NCBI GenBank assembly: GCA_048268005.1
Contig: JBLWWJ010000002.1
Location: 434,001-498,000 of the forward strand
Source: Ancylomarina sp048268005
GTDB taxonomy: Bacteria > Bacteroidota > Bacteroidia > Bacteroidales > Marinifilaceae
DNA length: 64,000 nucleotides
Direction: 5' to 3'
Shown here in pieces: positions 8,142 to 17,640 of this stretch. Every line of letters starts with the position of its first letter. The first letter of the stretch is position 1. A model generated the notes under the pieces. The model saw only the letters and a list, made by a program, of their open reading frames with translations, made no database searches and was not told where the DNA came from. Both the position numbers and the translations under genes were made by a program.

Positions 8142-9116
8142 ATGACTGATATTAGAAACAACTGGACCCATGAAGAGGTCAAAGAAATTTACAATCTCCC
8201 TTTGTTAGACTTGGTAAACCGTGCCTCTAACATTCATAGACAATACCACGATTCTACGAAGATGAACATGAATACCTTGATTTCTGTTCGTACAGGAGCA
8301 TGTTCTCAGGATTGCAAGTATTGTGCACAATCTGCACGTTACGAAACACATGTGAAGCCAGAGAAGTTGAGTCTTGATCAAGTGATTGAAGATGCTAAAG
8401 TGGCTAAAGCCAATGGTGTAAAACGTGTTTGCTTGAGTTCCGCTGGCCGCGACGGAAATCGTGATGATCGTTTCGACGAAATGGCTGAAATGATTACTGA
8501 AGTAAAGAAACTTGGTTTGGAGGTATGTTGTACGATGGGGATGATCAACAAAGATAAAGCTAAGAAGTTAGCTGATCTTGGGATTACAGCGGTGAATCAC
8601 AATTTAGATACATCTGAGCGTCATTATCCTACAATTACCACAACACGTACTTATGCTGAGCGATTAGAAACTTTGGCTAATCTGCAGGAAGCTGGAATTT
8701 CATATTGCTCGGGCGGTATTTTAGGAATGGGTGAGAACGACGAGGATCGTATCGAAATGCTTCGTACGCTTTCCAACCAGGAAAAGCATCCTTACAATGT
8801 GCCTTTAAATTCGTTGGTACCGGTTGAAGGAACTCCGTTCTATGGTAAAGACATTATCGATATTTTTGAGATGGTTCGTGCTGTGGCAACAGCTCGTATA
8901 CTGATGCCTAAAACTGTTATAGCTTTTGCAGCGGGTCGTACACATTATAGTAAAGAGGGGCAAGCGCTTTGTTTTCTGGCAGGAGCAAATTCAATTTTCT
9001 TTGGCGATAAGTTACTGACGGTAGGTAATGTTGAGGTGAACGAAGATCAGGCTTTGCTTGAGACTTTAGGCATGCAATCGACTAAATATCATGAGTTGAC
9101 AACATTAGAAGGATAA
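8142..9116 (+). CDS. bioB: Biotin synthase BioB
   Basis: 324 residues, radical SAM enzyme that inserts sulfur into dethiobiotin. The CxxxCxxC cluster motif is Cys54-Cys58-Cys61 (TGACSQDCKYC), followed by the GxxRVCLSSAGR segment, NHNLDTS, and the conserved arginine in AAGRTHY that coordinates the [2Fe-2S] auxiliary cluster. Length and order are normal for the family. The stop codon lies in the first unit of a heptamer tandem repeat. No other bio genes are in the window. Confidence 0.96.
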   Translation: MTDIRNNWTHEEVKEIYNLPLLDLVNRASNIHRQYHDSTKMNMNTLISVRTGACSQDCKYCAQSARYETHVKPEKLSLDQVIEDAKVAKANGVKRVCLSSAGRDGNRDDRFDEMAEMITEVKKLGLEVCCTMGMINKDKAKKLADLGITAVNHNLDTSERHYPTITTTRTYAERLETLANLQEAGISYCSGGILGMGENDEDRIEMLRTLSNQEKHPYNVPLNSLVPVEGTPFYGKDIIDIFEMVRAVATARILMPKTVIAFAAGRTHYSKEGQALCFLAGANSIFFGDKLLTVGNVEVNEDQALLETLGMQSTKYHELTTLEG

Positions 9117-9145
9117 AGGATAAAGGATAAAGGATAAAGGATAAA
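9111..9145 (+). repeat. Five tandem GGATAAA heptamers
   Basis: Exact heptamer repeated five times, overlapping the bioB stop codon (TAA at 9114-9116) and leading straight into the terminator. Heptamer repeats are phase-shifting, but the stop lies in the first unit, so copy number does not alter the protein. Confidence 0.9.
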
Positions 9146-9180
9146 GGCTGCAAATCTGTGATTGGCAGCCTTTTGTTTTT
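9144..9180 (+). terminator. Terminator of bioB
   Basis: AAGGCTGC pairs with GCAGCCTT around a loop of about 13 bases, followed by TTTTGTTTTT. Confidence 0.75.
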
Positions 9181-9194
9181 ATTAGTAAAAGTAC

Positions 9195-9389
9195 TTATCT
9201 GAAAAATCCACCGGATTGTGTGTCAGGTGCATTTCTTCTATTGCTTGCTTTCTCTAGAACGTCTTTTTTTTGTTCGTTGGTATATAAGGACCAATCTCCA
9301 ATTTCTTCATTTGTTCTTCTGCATCCAAAACAAACGCCATTAGAGTCGGCGCGACATATTTGTATACAAGGTGATTTGATGTCTTCCAT
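9195..9389 (-). CDS. DUF1289 family protein
   Basis: 64 residues with the DUF1289 pattern near the N-terminus: SPCIQICRADSNGVCFGCRRT followed by EIGDW. Four cysteines (CxxxC, CxxC) suggest metal binding. Family function is not established; members are often small stand-alone genes. Preceded by an exact -7 element at 9434-9441 and converges on bioB. Confidence 0.85.
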   Translation of the reverse strand: MEDIKSPCIQICRADSNGVCFGCRRTNEEIGDWSLYTNEQKKDVLEKASNRRNAPDTQSGGFFR

Positions 9390-9433
9390 ATTGTAGATTA
9401 ATTAGATTCGTTTAAAATAATAATCAAATTAAA

Positions 9434-9441
9434 TCAAAACT
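9434..9441 (-). promoter_or_regulatory. -7 element upstream of the DUF1289 gene
   Basis: TAGTTTTG on the minus strand fits TAnnTTTG, 45 bases before the start codon. No clear -33 box. Confidence 0.4.
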
Positions 9442-9466
9442 ATTTTCTTCTCAAACTAATGCATGC

Positions 9467-10198
9467 TTAAACTTGTTCATTCTTTTCTATAGCCTTATAG
9501 AATTTATCTCGGTAGGTGGCTGCAAGAGGAATCAGTTTGGATGCCAGGCAGACTTGGTTTCCCTCGAGGTACTCTACTTTGCTGAGATTGATTATAAATG
9601 AGCGGTGTATCTTCATAAATACCTTGTTAGGTAGTTTCGAGGCGAAATGCTTTAAGGTTTCGTGAACGATAATAGGTTTTTCTCCCAAAAATAATTTTAG
9701 GTAATCACCATCAGACTCAATGTAAATTAGTTCAGAAAGCTTGATTGGATAGGATTTCTTATTCGATTTCACCCATATTATTTTAGTTGTATCCGAATTT
9801 CCTGTTGAACTAACTTCTTCATTCTTTTTCATAGATAAAAACTTATTGATTGATTTCAGAAAGCGATTAAAGGAAAAGGGTTTTAAAAGATAGTCCAGTG
9901 CGTTTAAATCGAAGCCTTCAACAGCGTGTTCCGGATAAGCTGTTGTGAATATTACTTCTGGGCTCTGATCTAAGCTCCTTAGCCATTCAATACCATTTAT
10001 AATTGGCATATTAATATCCAGAAAGATAATGTCAATGTTTTCATTGTGAAGAATTGCATTGGCTTGTATGGCATCTTTACAAGTGCCACAAAGTTTTAGT
10101 TCAGGACAATTATCGATGTAGGATTCGAGTACTTCCTGAGAAAGGGGTTCATCTTCGACGATAAGACAATTGAAATATCTTGGGGCTGTATTAGTCAT
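9467..10198 (-). CDS. LytTR-family response regulator
   Basis: 243 residues: a receiver domain (about 9-125) with acidic pocket EDE (15-17) and phosphoacceptor Asp61 in IIFLDINMP, and a C-terminal LytTR DNA-binding domain (about 143-240) with the KIHRSFIINLSKV signature. It overlaps the upstream kinase gene by 8 bases, so the pair is translationally coupled and forms one two-component system. Targets cannot be seen from the sequence. Confidence 0.93.
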   Translation of the reverse strand: MTNTAPRYFNCLIVEDEPLSQEVLESYIDNCPELKLCGTCKDAIQANAILHNENIDIIFLDINMPIINGIEWLRSLDQSPEVIFTTAYPEHAVEGFDLNALDYLLKPFSFNRFLKSINKFLSMKKNEEVSSTGNSDTTKIIWVKSNKKSYPIKLSELIYIESDGDYLKLFLGEKPIIVHETLKHFASKLPNKVFMKIHRSFIINLSKVEYLEGNQVCLASKLIPLAATYRDKFYKAIEKNEQV

Positions 10199-11252
10199 CT
10201 GTAAGATTCAGGTTTAGGTTAACGTTGAATTGTTCTTGTTTTAATTCCAAACTCAATTCATGCTTGTTATGATAGTGGGAGTCTAAGCGTTTTTTTACAT
10301 TCTCAATTCCAAATCCACCTTCACTATTGAGTTGCTTATTGGGTTTTATGGGAATGCTGTTTTTTAGATTCATTTTGATGTGATCTGATTCAATTTGGAT
10401 TTCCAGATTAATGAAATTGGAAGCTGCTTGATTCATTCCACCATGCTTAAAACAATTTTCGATAAAGGGAATCAGTAGAAAAGGAGCAATTTGCTGTGAA
10501 TTGATTTCTCCTTCTATTTTATAGTGAATAGTTGTGTCTGATTGACATCTTAGTTTTTGCAGATCCAGATAATTCGTGATATAATTGATCTCCTTGTCCA
10601 AAAGCACTAATTTGTCCTGCGTTTCGTAAATCATATAACGCATCAGTTCTGATAGCTTGAGAATATAATCAGGAGTTTCTACTGCATTTTTTCGAGATAA
10701 GGCATATAATGAATTCAGATTATTAAATAAAAAGTGAGGATTGATGTTTGATTTAAGAGCACTTAATTCGCTTTCAATTTGTTCTCGTTTTACAATTTCC
10801 AATTCTTTCTGAGTTTCTAGTACAGCAAACCACGATTTCGATAGTTTTAAGAGTGTGGTTAAAGCCAAATAAACAAAACTGAATTTTAATAAATCAGGAA
10901 TGCTGTATGCTGATATAAACAAATAATCAGAAGCAATCCAATCACTAAGATGATTAAATGTGAACTCGTTGATGTGTGCCATAACCAACCATGTGCTTAT
11001 GGCAGAAAGCAGATAAAACGCATACTTTTCTCGCTTTAGCAGGAATCGGATAAGAATTTCTATATTGAGATAAACACCAATAAGCAAACTGATATGGAAG
11101 AGAAGTGTGTAGACATAGTCAATTGCATATAATTCTTCTTCCAAGGCAAAATAGTGAAGTAAGATATAAAAGGAGCAAGCCCAAAACAGAAGGTGTTGAG
11201 ACCATCTGTTTTGAATTAGTCTTTTAATGATTGTTTGTAATCGAATGACCAT
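10191..11252 (-). CDS. LytS-type sensor histidine kinase
   Basis: 353 residues. Four hydrophobic membrane segments lie between about 20 and 135, then a linker coiled coil and the His_kinase domain with phosphoacceptor His173 in NINPHFLFNNLNSL, and a degenerate HATPase with PFIENCFKHG (N-box) and GGFGIENVKKRL (G-box). There is no periplasmic sensor domain; signals are probably sensed in the membrane. Cognate regulator is the overlapping LytTR gene. Confidence 0.93.
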   Translation of the reverse strand: MVIRLQTIIKRLIQNRWSQHLLFWACSFYILLHYFALEEELYAIDYVYTLLFHISLLIGVYLNIEILIRFLLKREKYAFYLLSAISTWLVMAHINEFTFNHLSDWIASDYLFISAYSIPDLLKFSFVYLALTTLLKLSKSWFAVLETQKELEIVKREQIESELSALKSNINPHFLFNNLNSLYALSRKNAVETPDYILKLSELMRYMIYETQDKLVLLDKEINYITNYLDLQKLRCQSDTTIHYKIEGEINSQQIAPFLLIPFIENCFKHGGMNQAASNFINLEIQIESDHIKMNLKNSIPIKPNKQLNSEGGFGIENVKKRLDSHYHNKHELSLELKQEQFNVNLNLNLTDD

Positions 11253-11273
11253 TAGGTGTTTTTAGGAATCAAT

Positions 11274-12122
11274 TTATTTTAAAGGCGACAAAATTAACTC
11301 AGCATCTTTGTGATTGTTAAAGAGTTTTGAGTCAGCAAATTTGAATAAGAATTTCTGAATATCTGTGGTTTTCGCAGTTATGATTTCTCTATCGTCACGT
11401 GATATGTGCTCGAGTCTTATTTTCTTGTTATTTCGTAATTCTTTTAAATCTTCGGAGTAGATCCAATTTAGCTTCAGCTTGTCTTCGATAAATTCTACTT
11501 TGAAAAACCCATGCATAGGAATTACCAAGCTAATCATATAATCATCGCCTAGTTTATTTTCCATGTTGTCTTCATTTGGAATTATATCTAAGAAATAATG
11601 ATCTCCCAATTTTGCCAACCTCCCAGTGAAAATGCTTGTGTCTTTTTCTGTGATTATTTTAATTATATAGTATTCTCTGTTAACACTTAATGTGAATTCA
11701 GCATTATATCTTTTCTCAAGTTGAATTATTTTTTTCTTTATTTTTTCATTTTCTATATCCTTAGACTTAATGTTTGATTTTTTTGTTTCAGAACTTATGC
11801 CTCGCATAAATAGTTCTTCTTTAGATAAGTTAGCAGTATTTTTCGATACTTTTTTCTTGATATTTGTTTTTTTCGGTTGAGATTTTAAACCTCGCATAAA
11901 AAGTTCCTCTTTTGATAAATTAGCTGTATTTATCGAATCTACTACAGTAGTTATTTCATAAATATTATTGTCGTCGTCTAACCATTTCCCATTTAGCTTA
12001 TCTATATGAACCAGATTTGTGTTATCATATAGAGGATACAAAGAACTCACCATGCAGGATTGTGTTGCTATAATGATAAAAATTAATAGAGAGCTTAATT
12101 TGAGTATTTTAATTGCTTGCAT
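11274..12122 (-). CDS. Lipoprotein with duplicated 30-residue segment
   Basis: 282 residues with a type II signal peptide ending at Cys23 (IIIATQSC). Residues 65-94 and 95-124 are a tandem duplication whose core NTANLSKEELFMRG is identical in both copies while many third codon positions differ. The rest is charged with beta-strand character. No recognised family. It lies upstream of the LytS/LytTR pair on the same strand, 21 bases apart, so it may belong to that transcription unit and might be sensed or controlled by it; that is inference. Confidence 0.75.
   Translation of the reverse strand: MQAIKILKLSSLLIFIIIATQSCMVSSLYPLYDNTNLVHIDKLNGKWLDDDNNIYEITTVVDSINTANLSKEELFMRGLKSQPKKTNIKKKVSKNTANLSKEELFMRGISSETKKSNIKSKDIENEKIKKKIIQLEKRYNAEFTLSVNREYYIIKIITEKDTSIFTGRLAKLGDHYFLDIIPNEDNMENKLGDDYMISLVIPMHGFFKVEFIEDKLKLNWIYSEDLKELRNNKKIRLEHISRDDREIITAKTTDIQKFLFKFADSKLFNNHKDAELILSPLK
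11751..11930 (-). repeat. 90-bp coding tandem repeat in the lipoprotein
   Basis: Two 90-base units encode the duplicated 30-residue segment. Nucleotide divergence is mostly silent in the 14-residue core, which argues for an old duplication under protein-level selection. Confidence 0.85.
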
Positions 12123-12631
12123 GATAATTCGTTTTAGTGAAAATAGATTGTAATTTCAGCGGAGATCTTTATGATCTACTTTCAAAATAAGGGAATCCAT
12201 TTTTTTTAGTGAAATTCTTTCGATGGAATGAAAATACCCTTCGGTAGAAATCGTGTAAACATCGATTTCGATAATTTCATACGCAATAAGGTCAATTATG
12301 TATGTTTTATTTTCAAACTTAACATTTACTTATTAATTTTTAAACTAAACAGAAGACAGGTTTGTGATATGTTTCTTAATAATGCTTCAAAAAAAATATT
12401 TCTTGCTCTCGTGAAAATAATTTAACTTCTAATCCGAAATTAAAAATGGTTGATTAACTATTCAATTATAAATTGGATGCCATGATTCTGTTTTGAAATG
12501 AAATTTAGTTTGGAAAGTACCCCAAAACAGAACATTTACATGACATAACTCATATTAATCGCATATCAAATTTTTTACATTTGTTCAGATTGAAAAGAAA
12601 AAACACAAAATAACCCTAAAACTACATTATC
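12123..12631. other. Intergenic region between divergent lipoprotein and pruA
   Basis: 509 bases, strongly AT-rich. I see an exact -7 element for pruA (12576-12583) and no terminator, RNA gene or repeat. A 65-codon frame at 12228-12425 has no supporting features and I treat it as noise. Confidence 0.6.
12576..12583 (+). promoter_or_regulatory. -7 element of pruA
   Basis: TACATTTG matches TAnnTTTG, 49 bases ahead of the start codon. The -33 position carries no TTTG. Confidence 0.45.
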
Positions 12632-14263
12632 ATGCCAAAAGGTATATACAACGTTCCAACCGCAGTAAACGAACCAATTTTTTCATATGCTCCAGGTTCA
12701 CCAGAGAGAGCAGAATTGCAAGCAACCATCAAAGAGATGCGTTCTAAGCAAATTGATGTACCGATGTACATCGGTGGTGAGGAAGTTCGCACAGGCAAGC
12801 TATTTGCTATGACGCCTCCACACGATCATCAGCATGTATTAGGTCACTACCACCAAGGTGAGAAAAAGCATATTCAGATGGCAATTGATGCAGCTTTAGA
12901 GGCTAAGCCAGCTTGGGAAGCTTTGTCGTGGGAGCATCGTGCTTCTATCTTCTTGAAGGCTGCTGAATTGATTTCAGGTCCTTACCGTCAGAAATTGAAT
13001 GCGGCTACTATGTTGGGGCAGTCGAAGAATGCTTTCCAGGCTGAGATTGATTCTGCTTGTGAAATTGCTGACTTCTTGCGTTTCAACGTTCAGTATATGA
13101 CTGAAATTTATAAGCAACAGCCAGTATCTTCAAAAGGTATTTGGAACCGTGTTGAGCAACGTCCATTGGAAGGTTTCATCTTCGCTTTGACTCCATTTAA
13201 CTTTACTGCTATTGCTGGTAACCTACCTACAGCGCCTGCTATGATGGGTAACTGTATTGTATGGAAGCCATCTAAAACTGCTGTTTACTCGGCTCAGGTA
13301 TTGATGGAAGTATTCCAGAAAGCTGGTGTTCCTGCTGGTGTTATCAACTTGGTATATGTATCAGGTCCTGCTGCTTCTGAAGTACTATTCTCTTCTCCTG
13401 ATTTTGCTGGTATCCACTTTACTGGTTCAACAGGTGTATTCCAGGATATTTGGAAAAACATTGGTGAAAACATTCACATGTATAAGTCGTACCCACGTAT
13501 CGTAGGTGAGACAGGTGGTAAAGATTATATCTTCATGGCTCCATCGGGATGTTCTAAAGAAGTGGCTACAGGTATTACTCGTGGTGCTTTCGAATATCAG
13601 GGACAAAAGTGTTCTGCTGCTTCGCGTGCTTTCATTCCTGCAAGCAAATACGATGAGGTAATGGCATATGTAAACGAAGATCTTAAGAAAATTAAGATGG
13701 GTGGAACTGAAGACTTCACTAATTTCGTAAATGCTGTAATTGATGAAACTTCTTTTGATAAGTTAGCTTCGGCTATTGATGAGGCTAAGGCTTCACCAGA
13801 TGCTGAGATTGTTGCGGGTGGTACTTACGACAAGTCTGTAGGTTACTTTGTTGCTCCAACAATTATCCGTGCTAAGAAGCATGACTACATCACAATGGAA
13901 GAAGAGCTATTCGGTCCTATCTTAACGATCTATGTATACGAAGATGATAAGATGGATGAGGCTTTAGATATGCTTGATAGAGGATCTATGTATGCGTTAA
14001 CAGGTGCTATCTTCTCTGGATGTCGTTATGAGATTGAGAAATTAGTAACACGTTTAACTCATACTGCAGGTAACTTCTATATCAACGACAAGCCAACTGG
14101 TGCCGTTGTTGGACAACAGCCATTTGGTGGAGGTCGAGGTTCTGGAACTAACGATAAAGCAGGTTCTATGATTAATCTGTTGCGTTGGGTTTCTCCACGT
14201 ACAATTAAGGAAACTTTTGTACCAGCTACAGATTATATGTATCCTAACTTCTTAGAGGACTAG
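12632..14263 (+). CDS. pruA: L-glutamate gamma-semialdehyde (1-pyrroline-5-carboxylate) dehydrogenase
   Basis: 543 residues of the aldehyde dehydrogenase superfamily, PruA subgroup by its N-terminal PTAVNEPIFSYAPGSPER segment. Visible: LTPFNFTAI and WKPSKTA in the NAD-binding domain, the general-base region VGETGGKDYI, and the nucleophile in GQKCSAASR. It oxidises glutamate semialdehyde from proline or arginine catabolism to glutamate. No proline dehydrogenase is adjacent. The gene uses a noticeably different, more highly expressed-looking codon choice from its neighbours and ends in a strong terminator. Confidence 0.96.
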   Translation: MPKGIYNVPTAVNEPIFSYAPGSPERAELQATIKEMRSKQIDVPMYIGGEEVRTGKLFAMTPPHDHQHVLGHYHQGEKKHIQMAIDAALEAKPAWEALSWEHRASIFLKAAELISGPYRQKLNAATMLGQSKNAFQAEIDSACEIADFLRFNVQYMTEIYKQQPVSSKGIWNRVEQRPLEGFIFALTPFNFTAIAGNLPTAPAMMGNCIVWKPSKTAVYSAQVLMEVFQKAGVPAGVINLVYVSGPAASEVLFSSPDFAGIHFTGSTGVFQDIWKNIGENIHMYKSYPRIVGETGGKDYIFMAPSGCSKEVATGITRGAFEYQGQKCSAASRAFIPASKYDEVMAYVNEDLKKIKMGGTEDFTNFVNAVIDETSFDKLASAIDEAKASPDAEIVAGGTYDKSVGYFVAPTIIRAKKHDYITMEEELFGPILTIYVYEDDKMDEALDMLDRGSMYALTGAIFSGCRYEIEKLVTRLTHTAGNFYINDKPTGAVVGQQPFGGGRGSGTNDKAGSMINLLRWVSPRTIKETFVPATDYMYPNFLED

Positions 14264-14285
14264 GAACTTAAATATTATTAATTTG

Positions 14286-14320
14286 AAAACGACCGGAGCT
14301 TATGCTTCGGTCGTTTTTTT
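14286..14320 (+). terminator. Terminator of pruA
   Basis: AAACGACCGGAGC pairs with GCTTCGGTCGTTT (one G-U), loop TTAT, then a run of T. Confidence 0.85.
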
Positions 14321-14353
14321 ATGGGATATTGTGATGAGATAAAAAATAAGAGA

Positions 14354-15400
14354 TTAATCATTATCTCTATCTGATTCTTCCATTGTTGGATTAAACTCCC
14401 ACATGTCATCAAGATAAAAATCACCAACATTCCCTGTTGCTATAAAACCTCTATTATTTATACTGAAGCCTACAGCATTTTCTCTTGAGTGTATTTCCAT
14501 TTCCAAGCCTGTTTTTTCTATCCATTTGTCATCTTGGGGTTGATATTCCCATACAGATCTCTGGTATGGCATAATTATTCCTGTTGCTAAATAACCTTTA
14601 TTATTTATAACAAATGATACGGCATTATTTCTAAGCATATCGTCAAATTGCTTATAGGTATCTAAGTCTTTTTTGTGGAACCATCTTTTGGTTTTATCAG
14701 AAGATCCAGAAGGATAAAATTCCCATACATCGTCGAGGCTACCATACCCACTAACAAGATAAGCTTTGTTGTCGATGACGAAACTTGTTGAGTAAGCTGT
14801 TTTTTCACCTGGGTACAAACCTAAATCTGTCCATTCTCCATTCTCAAATTTGAAAAAATCTTTTAAATAATTTTCATCTTCACCATCTAAAACACCGTAT
14901 CCTGTTCCCACATAGCCAATATTATCGATTGAGAAAGCAACAGCACCTTGTCTTGCTCCACCAATAAATTCTGGGGCTTCTTTCCAAGTATTTGTTGCTG
15001 GATCATATTCATAAAAATCTTTTAATCTGTTACCGTCAATATCAACACCTGTCCCTACGTATCCCTTTCCATTAATTGAAAAAGCGACTGCTTCATGCCT
15101 GGCTTTCCCAGGGAAGTCGGCAATTCTATCCCATCCATATTGTAAATTATACTTGTAGAAACTTTTTAAACAGTTTTCTTCTTCAGTTTCGTCATAACTT
15201 CTGATTTTTCGGTAACCAGTTCCTATATAGGCATCGTTACCAATTGTGAAGCTAACTGCGCTTCCTCTTGGTTCTCCTAAAAACTCTGCTTGTTTAATCC
15301 AATTTCCTTGCAATGCTGTTTTTTTATTATCACAAGAGACACATTCGATCACTATAAATATTAATAATAGAAGTTTAATTTTAGTCATATTAGATATCAA
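14354..15400 (-). CDS. Kelch-repeat lipoprotein (beta-propeller)
   Basis: 348 residues with a type II signal peptide (lipobox ending at Cys23, IECVSC). The mature part consists of about six repeats of roughly 50 residues with the pattern AVSFxIxNxxYxGTG...LKDFYxYDPxTNxW, typical of the galactose-oxidase/kelch propeller. Such surface or periplasmic lipoproteins are common in Bacteroidota and usually of unknown ligand. A second in-frame ATG (codon 5, at 15388) is an equally good start. An exact -7 element is at 15437-15444. Confidence 0.85.
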   Translation of the reverse strand: MISNMTKIKLLLLIFIVIECVSCDNKKTALQGNWIKQAEFLGEPRGSAVSFTIGNDAYIGTGYRKIRSYDETEEENCLKSFYKYNLQYGWDRIADFPGKARHEAVAFSINGKGYVGTGVDIDGNRLKDFYEYDPATNTWKEAPEFIGGARQGAVAFSIDNIGYVGTGYGVLDGEDENYLKDFFKFENGEWTDLGLYPGEKTAYSTSFVIDNKAYLVSGYGSLDDVWEFYPSGSSDKTKRWFHKKDLDTYKQFDDMLRNNAVSFVINNKGYLATGIIMPYQRSVWEYQPQDDKWIEKTGLEMEIHSRENAVGFSINNRGFIATGNVGDFYLDDMWEFNPTMEESDRDND

Positions 15401-15436
15401 TTTTATACTTTACAGTTGTATTAGTTTTATGATCTG

Positions 15437-15444
15437 CAAAGTTA
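15437..15444 (-). promoter_or_regulatory. -7 element of the kelch lipoprotein gene
   Basis: TAACTTTG on the minus strand matches TAnnTTTG, about 37 bases before the start. The -33 position falls at the end of the upstream nhaC-like gene and is not a TTTG. Confidence 0.4.
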
Positions 15445-15466
15445 AGTTTGATGTTCGTAATGACTA

Positions 15467-17392
15467 TTAATTTTCTACTTTTTTACCGAAGAAATGGACA
15501 ATCAAATAAAGACTGATAATACCTACTGGAAATATGATCCAATTAGAAATGCCATATGCTGCAGGTATCAGTCCAATAAAGATGGAAACAGCACCTACAG
15601 ATATAGCATAAGGTAATTGTGTCCGTACGTGCTCAATGTGATTACATGAACTTGCTAGAGAGCTTAGAATGGTTGTATCAGAGATTGGTGAACAATGATC
15701 GCCCAGAACAGAACCAGCTAGTATGGATGAAACCACAATATAGAAGATATTCATAGATTCTTCATCGCTCAGTCCAACAGAATGACTTAAATACCAAGAA
15801 GCTGGCAATATAAGTGGGTACAAAATGGCCATAGTTCCCCATGATGATCCAGTTGAAAATGCAATGAGTGCAGATAGAACAAAAGTTAATGCTGGTAAAA
15901 TTTGTGGAGCAACATTAATCGATATTAAAGCATTGGAAATGAAATCTGCTGTATGTAAATCCTTGGTGATATCAGCTAACGCCCAGGCTAGGATTAAAAT
16001 TAGGATGGCAGTCAGCATCGTTTTAAATCCTTTCAGCAAACTATCACTAACTTCGTGTAAGGTTAGAAGTTTTTGGCTTACTGTTAGAAGTACGGCAGCC
16101 AGCACAGCTGATAGGGATGACCAAAGCAGAGCCAGATAGGAATCTGAAGCACCAATCACATGGGATAGTTTTTTACTAAAACCTATGGTTTCATCAGCCC
16201 AAACGCTGGCATCCCAACCTGTATAAACTAAACCAGCTAGTGTTCCTAAAATCACGATTAAAATAGGGATTGCTGCATTATACCATTTAGGGGTAATATG
16301 TGCCGCTATTTCGAGTTCATTTTCGTTTTTCGAAGTGATTTTATCATCTTTCGATTGCGAATTTCTAGCTGCTTTTTCGGCTTTTAGCATAGGGCCAAAA
16401 TCTCTTCCTTTATAAATAATAAAAAGCATGAAGGCTAGCATAAAGAAAGGGTAGAAGCGGCTCGGCAAAGAGTTTAAGAAAATACTATAAGGACTTTCTT
16501 CAACACCAATTTGAACAGTTGCCGATTGAATGTAGCTCAATTCGATTCCAATCCAGGTTGTAATCATGGCAACAGAAGCAACTGGTGCGGCTGTTGAGTC
16601 AACAATATACGCCAGTTTCTCTCGCGAGACTTTAAGCCGATCTGTCACTGGTCGCATGGTATTACCAACCACTAATGTATTGGCGTAATCATCGAAGAAT
16701 ATAAGCACACCCAGAAACCAGGTTACCAGCTGGCCTGAACGAGCCGTGTTGGCATATCGTGAGAGAATATTAACAATGCCTTGCATCCCTCCATTTCTAG
16801 ATATGAGTGTTACCATCGCACCTATGAGCATTGAGAAGACAATGATGGAAATGTGTCCCGAATCGTTGACCGAATTGATAATATAGGCATCGGAAATGGC
16901 AAAAATAGCTTGAAAGAAGGCAAGGAATATAGATGCGCCTTTGTATGAGTATATAATTAGTGTTCCTGTAAATAAGCCTATAAAGAGTGCAGATAAAACT
17001 TCTTTGAAAATAAGGGCCATTAAAATAGCGATCAGGGGAGGAAGAATAGATAGCCAAAGAGGAATTGGACTAATTTCTGTCGATTGAGAATGTTCTTTTA
17101 TTTGAATTTGAATATTCTCTTTCTTTGTGAATTTATAACCAAGCTTGAGGTTTTCGCCTTCTATTTTGTAGGGCGTATTTACACCGTTTATTAAAACCTG
17201 AGTGGAATCTGTTTGTAGCTGTTTTAAGAAATTAGCATCCGGCTTTATGCTAATCGTATAGTTTACTTTCGTGACTATAATCGAAGGGTATTCAACTGAA
17301 AAGTGCCTTTGTTCTTCGGCACGACTCGAAAAATTTAATGCGAAACATAGAATTAAAAGAGGGAATAGAAGTTTTTTAATCAACTGGATCAT
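15467..17392 (-). CDS. NhaC-family Na+/H+ antiporter with N-terminal periplasmic domain
   Basis: 641 residues. A cleavable-looking signal peptide (1-25) is followed by about 85 residues rich in short strands and then by the membrane part (about 112-640) with a dozen hydrophobic segments. NhaC hallmarks include LIGAMVTLISRNGG, FFDDYANTLVVGNTMRP with two membrane Asp, VDSTAAPVAS, TGSSWGTM and GDHCSPISDTTILSS. Ordinary NhaC proteins are about 460-500 residues and lack the soluble N-terminal domain. The exported ion is inferred from family; the role of the extra domain is unknown. Confidence 0.85.
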   Translation of the reverse strand: MIQLIKKLLFPLLILCFALNFSSRAEEQRHFSVEYPSIIVTKVNYTISIKPDANFLKQLQTDSTQVLINGVNTPYKIEGENLKLGYKFTKKENIQIQIKEHSQSTEISPIPLWLSILPPLIAILMALIFKEVLSALFIGLFTGTLIIYSYKGASIFLAFFQAIFAISDAYIINSVNDSGHISIIVFSMLIGAMVTLISRNGGMQGIVNILSRYANTARSGQLVTWFLGVLIFFDDYANTLVVGNTMRPVTDRLKVSREKLAYIVDSTAAPVASVAMITTWIGIELSYIQSATVQIGVEESPYSIFLNSLPSRFYPFFMLAFMLFIIYKGRDFGPMLKAEKAARNSQSKDDKITSKNENELEIAAHITPKWYNAAIPILIVILGTLAGLVYTGWDASVWADETIGFSKKLSHVIGASDSYLALLWSSLSAVLAAVLLTVSQKLLTLHEVSDSLLKGFKTMLTAILILILAWALADITKDLHTADFISNALISINVAPQILPALTFVLSALIAFSTGSSWGTMAILYPLILPASWYLSHSVGLSDEESMNIFYIVVSSILAGSVLGDHCSPISDTTILSSLASSCNHIEHVRTQLPYAISVGAVSIFIGLIPAAYGISNWIIFPVGIISLYLIVHFFGKKVEN

Positions 17393-17640
17393 ATAGGGTA
17401 TACATTTGGGTTAGGTTCCCTAAATATAGATATTTCCAGTTAAAATATGAGTTTGTAATTGTTAATATTAAGATAAAAAGGCCCTCGGTTATTTACATAA
17501 AATATGAGATGTGTAAACAAGGGGTGTTTATAATGAGTCTGGATTTAAATATTGATTTTTTTTGGACTCATACTCTTTATAATTCATTTCATTTTTAATC
17601 TTAATTGAATTTGATTACTTTGAGTCTAAATTTTATCGGT

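Noticed and set aside
12228..12425. 65-codon plus-strand frame in the pruA upstream region
   Set aside because: AT-driven composition, no domain, no promoter or ribosome site, no neighbour support.
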